5,272 bases of DNA, from NCBI GenBank assembly GCA_018812395.1, contig JAHJDS010000195.1, positions 1-5,272 on the forward strand. Reading direction: 5' to 3'. This stretch comes from Pseudomonadota bacterium. Lineage in GTDB: Bacteria; Desulfobacterota; Desulfarculia; Desulfarculales; JAHJDS01. This document shows positions 1 through 5,272 of the stretch, piece by piece. The notes beneath the pieces were generated by a model, which was given only the letters and a program-made list of their open reading frames with translations, did no database searches and was not told the origin of the DNA. The position numbers and the translations under genes were made by a program. Within the stretch, counting starts at the first letter, position 1. Each line of letters begins with the position of its first letter.

Positions 1-1436
1 CGGTTTCGACCGGCCTCCTTGGCCCGGTACAGGGCTTGGTCGGCCGCCGCGTACATTTTCCGGGGATCGGTCTCGGCATCGCCGCCGGAAATCGAGGCCA
101 CCCCGAAGCTGGCCGTCAACTTCAACTCGATCCTCGAGTCGTCGTCCCGGACGTGGCGGATATCCACTTCTTCGAGTCGGCGACGTAGCCGTTCGGCGAT
201 TTCTTGAGCCTCGGTCAGGGTGGTTCGGGGCAGGAGGACGGCGAACTCCTCGCCGCCCACCCGGCAGAAGGCGTCCTCGTCCCGCAGGAGGTGTCCGAAT
301 CGATCGGCCAGCGTTTTCAGACAGGTGTCCCCGGCCGGATGGCCGTGGCGGTCGTTGATCTTCTTGAAGTGGTCCAGGTCGAACAGGATCAGCGACAAGG
401 GTCGAGATTGCTTGGCCCGGGCCTGAGCCCGACACAACCGCCAGTAGTCGGCCGCCGCCTCGTGGTATCGCTTCAAGTTTCCCAGACCGGTCAGCGGATC
501 GGTGCGACTGACCTCCAGTTCACACTCATAGGCCACCTTCAGCTTTCTTTCCGCCTGCTTGCGCCGGTCGATGTCGGTAATCACGCCCACGAATTCCTGG
601 GTCCGCCCGTCGGGTCCGAAGATCTGGGTGACCGAGGCCTCGGCCCAAAAAGAGCCTCCGTCACGGCGAACGTATCTTTTTTCGATGGTGTAGGATTGGA
701 CCTTCCGGCCGACGATGGATTGCAGTTGGTGGCCGCTGTGTTTGACGTCGTCGGGGTGGGTGATCTCCGCCAGGGTTATCCCGACCAATTCTTCGGGGTC
801 ATAGCCCATCATCTCGGCGAATTTGGAGTTGGCTCTCAAGATCACGCCGTCGGCGTCAACCAGGGCCACCCCGGCGGCCAGGTTGGTGAACATGGCCTCG
901 AGATATCCCTGACTTCGCCGGAGGGCCTCCTCGACCTGCTTGCGCTCGGTAATATCGGTGATGACCCCGACCAGCCCGGTCAGGCGGCCGTCGTCGTCCT
1001 CGATCCCGGTGACGCAGGCCTCGGCCCAAAACCAACCGTCGTCCCGGCGCAGATAGCGCTTTTCGATGGAGTAGGAATCCATCCGGCCCGACTTGAGGGC
1101 CTCGATTTGTTCGACGCTCACTTCGATGTCGTCCGGATGAGTCAAGGACATCAGCGGCCGGCCGATCAATACCTCCGCGGGGTATCCCACCATGTCGGCG
1201 AACTTGTCGTTGGTCTGCCGGCAGAGGCCTCTGGTGTCGATGATGACGATGCCGGCGGCCAGGTTCCGCAGGATCGCCTCCAACTCGGCCCGGCTGTGAC
1301 GCGATTCCTGGTCCACGCCCCGGTCGGAGGAGGCGCCTTCCCGGGCCGCCAGTCGGGCCTCCAGTTCGGCCACGCGGCGGCGGAGACCGACGAGTTCCCG
1401 CGTCACTTCCGGAGGTAACGACCCGCCATCATCCAT
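1..1436 (-). CDS. PAS-PAS-GGDEF diguanylate cyclase, 3' end cut by window edge
   Basis: Predicted to condense two GTP into the second messenger c-di-GMP in the cytoplasm. The reading frame is open from the ATG at 1436 to base 1 (478 codons visible, no stop), found by translating the reverse complement. Residues 13-35 form a short charged coiled coil. PAS domains with PAC ends lie at about 58-167 and 185-294, each ending in an ITDI..RKQ linker. The GGDEF domain starts at about 310 (TDPLTGLGN). It has FDLDHFKKIND (351-362), GHPAGD (365-370) and an active-site GGEEF (394-398). D353, N361, D370 and E396 match PleD D327, N335, D344 and E370, so the enzyme should be active. RDED (385-388), five residues before GGEEF, is a canonical RxxD product-inhibition site. 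I see no membrane segment or signal peptide. Visible sequence ends in RAKEAGRN, the usual end of a GGDEF domain; a following EAL domain cannot be excluded. The ATG at 1436 is preferred because GGAGAG lies 8 bases upstream; an in-frame ATG at 1457 (7 residues longer) lacks a good ribosome site. Confidence 0.95.
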   Translation of the reverse strand, partial: MDDGGSLPPEVTRELVGLRRRVAELEARLAAREGASSDRGVDQESRHSRAELEAILRNLAAGIVIIDTRGLCRQTNDKFADMVGYPAEVLIGRPLMSLTHPDDIEVSVEQIEALKSGRMDSYSIEKRYLRRDDGWFWAEACVTGIEDDDGRLTGLVGVITDITERKQVEEALRRSQGYLEAMFTNLAAGVALVDADGVILRANSKFAEMMGYDPEELVGITLAEITHPDDVKHSGHQLQSIVGRKVQSYTIEKRYVRRDGGSFWAEASVTQIFGPDGRTQEFVGVITDIDRRKQAERKLKVAYECELEVSRTDPLTGLGNLKRYHEAAADYWRLCRAQARAKQSRPLSLILFDLDHFKKINDRHGHPAGDTCLKTLADRFGHLLRDEDAFCRVGGEEFAVLLPRTTLTEAQEIAERLRRRLEEVDIRHVRDDDSRIELKLTASFGVASISGGDAETDPRKMYAAADQALYRAKEAGRN

Positions 1437-1444
1437 GGGGCTGG

Positions 1445-1450
1445 CTCTCC
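1445..1450 (-). promoter_or_regulatory. Ribosome binding site of the diguanylate cyclase
   Basis: On the minus strand GGAGAG lies 8 bases before the ATG at 1436. It decides between that start and the in-frame ATG at 1457, which would put this purine stretch inside the coding region. Confidence 0.6.
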
Positions 1451-1486
1451 AACTCATCACCAGAGAACATTCTAATACGGACCGTT

Positions 1487-1515
1487 ACTATATCCAATCG
1501 ACCGCCGGCTTTCAA
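1487..1515 (-). promoter_or_regulatory. Sigma70-type promoter for the diguanylate cyclase
   Basis: Reading the minus strand, TTGAAA (1515-1510, 5 of 6 to consensus) is followed by a 17-base spacer and TATAGT (1492-1487, 5 of 6). Transcription would begin near 1480, giving a leader of about 44 bases before the ATG at 1436. It lies in the spacer after the TPR gene, so the cyclase can be expressed separately from that upstream gene. This is the best promoter match in the window. Confidence 0.65.
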
Positions 1516-1535
1516 GAACCGAACCGCCAGGGAAG

Positions 1536-1543
1536 AAAAAAAA
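1536..1543 (-). other. Run of eight T directly after the TPR gene stop codon
   Basis: On the minus strand the TGA stop (1546-1544) is followed at once by eight T. Such a U-tract could help end transcription, but I find no convincing GC stem just before it: the upstream GCGGCGAATTCTTGCGGG stretch does not fold back on itself. A rho-independent terminator is therefore not claimed. Confidence 0.25.
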
Positions 1544-2593
1544 TCACTCCCGCAAGAATTCGCCGCTTTTGATCCTTCTAAACCACCGAGAGGACCTGAC
1601 GCGCTTGAGCCAGCGGCTGACCTGGGAGCGCTCAAGCTCCTCGACCAGGGCCGGTTTTTCGATGGGCGTGTGGGCCGGGTCCTTGATGCCCACCAGGCGG
1701 CCGAAGGCGGCGAAGTCGGCCTCGGCGGCCCGCTTGTTGCCGCTGGCCTTGAAGGCGATGCCCCGGTTGAAATAGGCCAGGGAGTGCTTGGGATTGTAGC
1801 GAATGGCCTGGGTGAAATCGCCGATGGCCGCGTCGTATTTTTTTAGTTTCAGGTAGGCGTAGCCGCGAGAGAACCAGTACTCGGCCCACTTCGGCCGCAG
1901 CCTGAGGGCGACCTCATAGTCCTTGACGGCCAGGTCGTATTCACCCCTGACCAGAAACAGGGAGGCCCGGTAATGAAGGATGCGATCGTCCTTGGGAGAT
2001 AGCTTGATGGCCTGGTCCCAGTCGTCCAGGGCCGCCCCGTGTCTTTTTCGCATGGCCCGGGCCATGCCCCGCCGGACCAGGCCGGGCACGAAATCCTTCT
2101 TCCGGCGGAGGCATTCGGTGTAGTCGGCCTCGGCCCGGTCCAGTTTACCCAGCGAGAACCAGACGGTGCCGCGGTAAAAGGCCGGCCGGTGATCTTTGGG
2201 TCGAAGGGACATGGCCCGGCCGAAGTCCCGGACGGCCTTTTCCGGCTCGCCCAGGCGCTGCCAGGCGAAACCACGCCAGATGTAGGGACGCCCCTTGGTC
2301 GGATCCAGCCCGATGGCCCGGGTGCATGCGGTCACCGCCCGGCGGGCCCGGCCCAGTTGCAGATAGGCGTAACAGCGGTAGGCATGGGCCAGGGGGTGGT
2401 CCGGTTTGGCCTGAACGGCCTTGTCCAGAAGGGACAGGGCCCGGGCGTAGTCGCCCTTGGTCAAGGCCTGGTGGCCCTGCTTGACCCAGTTGTGGGCCGT
2501 CCACGCCGTCGAGGACCGGGCCAGGGCCGGCCCGGCCGGGGCCAAGACCCAGCCGAGGACGACACCCATCGTCAGTGCGGCGCACCTTTTCAT
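1544..2593 (-). CDS. Exported TPR-repeat protein with basic C-terminal tail
   Basis: A 349-residue protein built almost wholly of tetratricopeptide repeats, a fold that binds other proteins or peptides. Its partner is unknown. Residues 1-25 look like a Sec signal peptide: KR at positions 2-3, a hydrophobic core, and an ALA cleavage site at 23-25. There is no lipobox cysteine, so a soluble periplasmic or secreted protein is inferred. Eight 34-residue TPR units follow at about 33-66, 67-100, 101-134, 135-168, 169-202, 203-236, 237-270 and 271-304, with the usual W/Y..G...LG....A...(A)I...P pattern. The fifth (MRKRHGAALDDW) and eighth are the most degenerate. The tail at 305-349 is charged and contains SRWLKRVRS then SRWFRRIKS (326-343). 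I chose the ATG at 2593 over the in-frame ATG at 2617: it has GGAG 9 bases upstream and begins the signal peptide directly, while the longer form adds eight polar residues and lacks a ribosome site. It is divergent from the second TPR gene. No enzyme domain is visible. Confidence 0.88.
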   Translation of the reverse strand: MKRCAALTMGVVLGWVLAPAGPALARSSTAWTAHNWVKQGHQALTKGDYARALSLLDKAVQAKPDHPLAHAYRCYAYLQLGRARRAVTACTRAIGLDPTKGRPYIWRGFAWQRLGEPEKAVRDFGRAMSLRPKDHRPAFYRGTVWFSLGKLDRAEADYTECLRRKKDFVPGLVRRGMARAMRKRHGAALDDWDQAIKLSPKDDRILHYRASLFLVRGEYDLAVKDYEVALRLRPKWAEYWFSRGYAYLKLKKYDAAIGDFTQAIRYNPKHSLAYFNRGIAFKASGNKRAAEADFAAFGRLVGIKDPAHTPIEKPALVEELERSQVSRWLKRVRSSRWFRRIKSGEFLRE

Positions 2594-2602
2594 TTCTTTT
2601 GG

Positions 2603-2606
2603 CTCC
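2603..2606 (-). promoter_or_regulatory. Ribosome binding site of the first TPR gene
   Basis: GGAG on the minus strand, 9 bases before the ATG at 2593. It supports the start that begins MKRCAALT rather than the upstream ATG at 2617. Confidence 0.55.
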
Positions 2607-2610
2607 GTTT

Positions 2611-2624
2611 TCCCCATTGGGGGA
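2611..2624 (-). other. Small GC hairpin in the leader of the first TPR gene
   Basis: TCCCC (2611-2615) and GGGGA (2620-2624) are complementary around a four-base loop. In the minus-strand transcript this would form a compact stem 4 bases upstream of the GGAG ribosome site. It also covers the rejected ATG at 2617. It could affect translation, but a 5-bp stem may be chance. Confidence 0.3.
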
Positions 2625-2651
2625 TTGATGGTCCGACACGAAAAGTATAAA
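2625..2651 (+). promoter_or_regulatory. Weak candidate promoter for the second TPR gene, overlapping the divergent one
   Basis: Plus strand: TTGATG (2625-2630, 4 of 6), a short 15-base spacer, then TATAAA (2646-2651, 5 of 6). The -10 element overlaps the minus-strand TATACT at 2644-2649, so the two promoters could not be used at once. The spacer is shorter than the ideal 17, and TATATC at 2675-2680 is an alternative -10 without a good -35. If used, it gives a leader of about 115 bases. Confidence 0.3.
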
Positions 2652-2673
2652 GACCGGCGCTGACTAATCGCAA
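2644..2673 (-). promoter_or_regulatory. Candidate promoter for the first TPR gene
   Basis: Minus strand: TTGCGA (2673-2668, 4 of 6) , an 18-base spacer, then TATACT (2649-2644, 5 of 6). Transcription would start near 2637, about 44 bases before the ATG at 2593. This AT-rich patch stands out in an otherwise GC-rich region. Confidence 0.5.
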
Positions 2674-2679
2674 ATATAT

Positions 2680-2772
2680 CGGCCGGGACTCGGGGCGGCC
2701 GGAAAAGACATGGACGACTTTTCCGTTCGCCTGCTAGGATGTCAAGCAGGATCGAACCGGGGAGGATGGTTC
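2680..2772 (+). promoter_or_regulatory. Structured 5' leader: four consecutive inverted repeats before the second TPR gene
   Basis: Four inverted repeats follow one another in 93 bases. The first is CGGCCG (2680-2685) with CGGCCG (2696-2701). The second is CGGAAAAG (2700-2707) with CTTTTCCG (2718-2725), a perfect 8-bp stem with a 10-base loop. The third is CCTGCT (2730-2735) with AGCAGG (2745-2750). The fourth is GAACC (2754-2758) with GGTTC (2768-2772). The fourth puts the ribosome site GGGGAGGAT in its loop, directly ahead of the ATG. Stems one and two share two bases, so they compete at their edges. I recognise no known riboswitch class. The 8-bp stem could instead be a protein-binding operator. 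The shorter stems may each be chance in GC-rich DNA. Confidence 0.4.
2761..2765 (+). promoter_or_regulatory. Ribosome binding site of the second TPR gene
   Basis: GGAGG ends 7 bases before the ATG at 2773, a strong match. It decides the start in favour of the methionine that opens the signal peptide, against the in-frame ATG at 2710. Confidence 0.8.
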
Positions 2773-3363
2773 ATGCGCGGATCGATGGCAGTGGTGGTGT
2801 TGTTGACCCTGGGGTCAACGGTCTCTTGGTCCGGCCAGGTCCTGGCCGCGGACCAGACGCCCTGGTTTCAGAAAGGCCGGGCCGCGTTTCGGCAAGGGGA
2901 TTACAAGGCCGCGGTCGGGCTATTCAGTCGGGCGATCAAGGCCGCGCCCCAGACGCCGGCCTATTACAGTTGGCGGGGATCCGCCCGTGACCGGCTGGAG
3001 CGGTACGCCGAAGCGGTTAAGGACTACGACCGGGTCATCGCCCTCAGTCCCCGGGACTGGCGGGCCTATCACAACCGGGGCCTGTCCTATGGCCGGCTGG
3101 GCCAATACAATCCGGCGGTCGGGTCCTTCAGCCGGGCGATCGAGATCAATCCCGGGTCGTATCTGTCCCACATCGGTCGGGGTTTCGCCTGGTCGCTGTT
3201 GGGCAACAACCAACAGGCCTTGGCCGATTTCACCAAGGCCATCGAACTAAATCCCAAGTCGGCCACGGCCTATCGCTTCCGGGCCTGGACCTACGACCGG
3301 TTGGGTCAAAAAAACCGGGCCGCCGCGGACCGGGCCCGGTTCAGGAGGTTGCGGGGGAGGTAA
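2773..3363 (+). CDS. Small exported TPR-repeat protein
   Basis: A 196-residue protein consisting of a signal peptide and about five TPR units, inferred to be a protein-binding scaffold outside the cytoplasmic membrane. Residues 1-25 have an arginine at 2, a hydrophobic stretch (MAVVVLLTLGSTV) and a likely cleavage after VLA at 23-25. TPR units lie at about 28-61, 62-95, 96-129, 130-163 and 164-196. The later ones are the most regular, with F..AI.(I/L)NP endings at about 119-127 and 153-161. The fifth is incomplete and ends in the basic RARFRRLRGR. There is no cysteine in the mature part, no lipobox and no catalytic domain. The ATG at 2773 is chosen for its GGAGG site and because starting at 2710 would bury the signal peptide behind 21 residues including a cysteine. 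It is divergent from the larger TPR gene and resembles it in repeat style, so the two are probably paralogues. It converges on the EF-G gene with a 55-base gap. The binding partner is unknown. Confidence 0.88.
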   Translation: MRGSMAVVVLLTLGSTVSWSGQVLAADQTPWFQKGRAAFRQGDYKAAVGLFSRAIKAAPQTPAYYSWRGSARDRLERYAEAVKDYDRVIALSPRDWRAYHNRGLSYGRLGQYNPAVGSFSRAIEINPGSYLSHIGRGFAWSLLGNNQQALADFTKAIELNPKSATAYRFRAWTYDRLGQKNRAAADRARFRRLRGR

Positions 3364-3365
3364 CC

Positions 3366-3386
3366 GGCCGGTCAGGCGGCCTCTTC
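3366..3386 (+). terminator. Weak candidate terminator after the second TPR gene
   Basis: GGCCG (3366-3370) pairs with CGGCC (3377-3381) around a six-base loop, starting 3 bases after the TAA stop, and is followed by TCTTC. The tail is only partly T-rich, so termination efficiency is doubtful. Confidence 0.3.
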
Positions 3387-3400
3387 AAAGAAGCTTCCTC

Positions 3401-3418
3401 AAAACGGCCGGTCATGAA

Positions 3419-3428
<10 letters not shown>
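3401..3428 (-). terminator. Weak candidate terminator for the EF-G gene
   Basis: On the minus strand GGCCG (3428-3424) can pair with CGGCC (3410-3406) around a 13-base loop that contains the TGA stop, followed by G and four T (3404-3401). The stem is only 5 bp, so this is a possibility rather than a firm call. Confidence 0.25.

Positions 3429-5272
<1,844 letters not shown>

Noticed and set aside
204..1418. 404-codon open frame on the plus strand opposite the diguanylate cyclase
   Set aside because: It lies entirely antisense to an unmistakable PAS-PAS-GGDEF frame, and its protein is low-complexity G/V/D/Q-rich with no recognisable domain. Long antisense frames are expected in GC-rich DNA.
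1429..1635. 68-codon minus-strand frame spanning the end of the first TPR gene and the cyclase leader
   Set aside because: It starts within the TPR coding region in another frame and ends just inside the cyclase start; the S/G-rich product shows nothing recognisable, and the spacer is better explained by the promoter at 1487-1515.
2039..2650. 203-codon plus-strand open frame opposite the first TPR gene
   Set aside because: It is the mirror of the TPR coding sequence, has no ribosome site I would trust, and its product is proline/glycine-rich without domain features.
2710..2772. ATG at 2710 as the start of the second TPR protein
   Set aside because: It has no good ribosome site and would place 21 polar residues in front of the signal peptide; the ATG at 2773 has GGAGG at ideal spacing.

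Overview
The window is a GC-rich bacterial chromosome segment with four protein genes and no mobile, CRISPR, rRNA or tRNA features that I can see. The genes are a PAS-PAS-GGDEF diguanylate cyclase (minus strand, running off the left edge), two exported TPR-repeat proteins transcribed away from each other, and a translation elongation factor G gene (minus strand, running off the right edge). High GC, Gram-negative-type signal peptides, c-di-GMP signalling and a Thermus/delta-type EF-G fit a Desulfobacterota (deltaproteobacterial) lineage. That placement is an impression from style, not a proof.

Layout. 1-1436 (-): diguanylate cyclase, whose last residues lie beyond base 1. 1437-1543: a 107-base spacer with a good sigma70-type promoter for the cyclase. 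1544-2593 (-): an eight-repeat TPR protein with a signal peptide and an unusual basic tail. 2594-2772: a divergent control region of about 180 bases with back-to-back promoter candidates and, on the plus-strand side, a run of four consecutive inverted repeats leading into the ribosome binding site. 2773-3363 (+): a second, smaller TPR protein of about five repeats, also exported. 3364-3418: a 55-base convergent junction with weak hairpins and an imperfect direct repeat. 3419-5272 (-): EF-G from just after the DTPGHVD motif to the C-terminus.

How they work together. The two TPR proteins look like paralogues sharing one regulatory region. They are predicted to sit outside the cytoplasmic membrane as protein-binding scaffolds, with no catalytic domain in either. 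The cyclase is a soluble cytoplasmic enzyme with two sensory PAS domains and has its own promoter, so a functional link to the TPR genes is possible but not shown. The EF-G gene is not followed by tuf as in a classical str operon, so it may be a second or relocated copy.

No clearly new multi-gene system is evident. The most interesting items are the structured leader ahead of the second TPR gene, the tandem basic SRW motif at the end of the first TPR protein, and the recently duplicated PAS pair of the cyclase.
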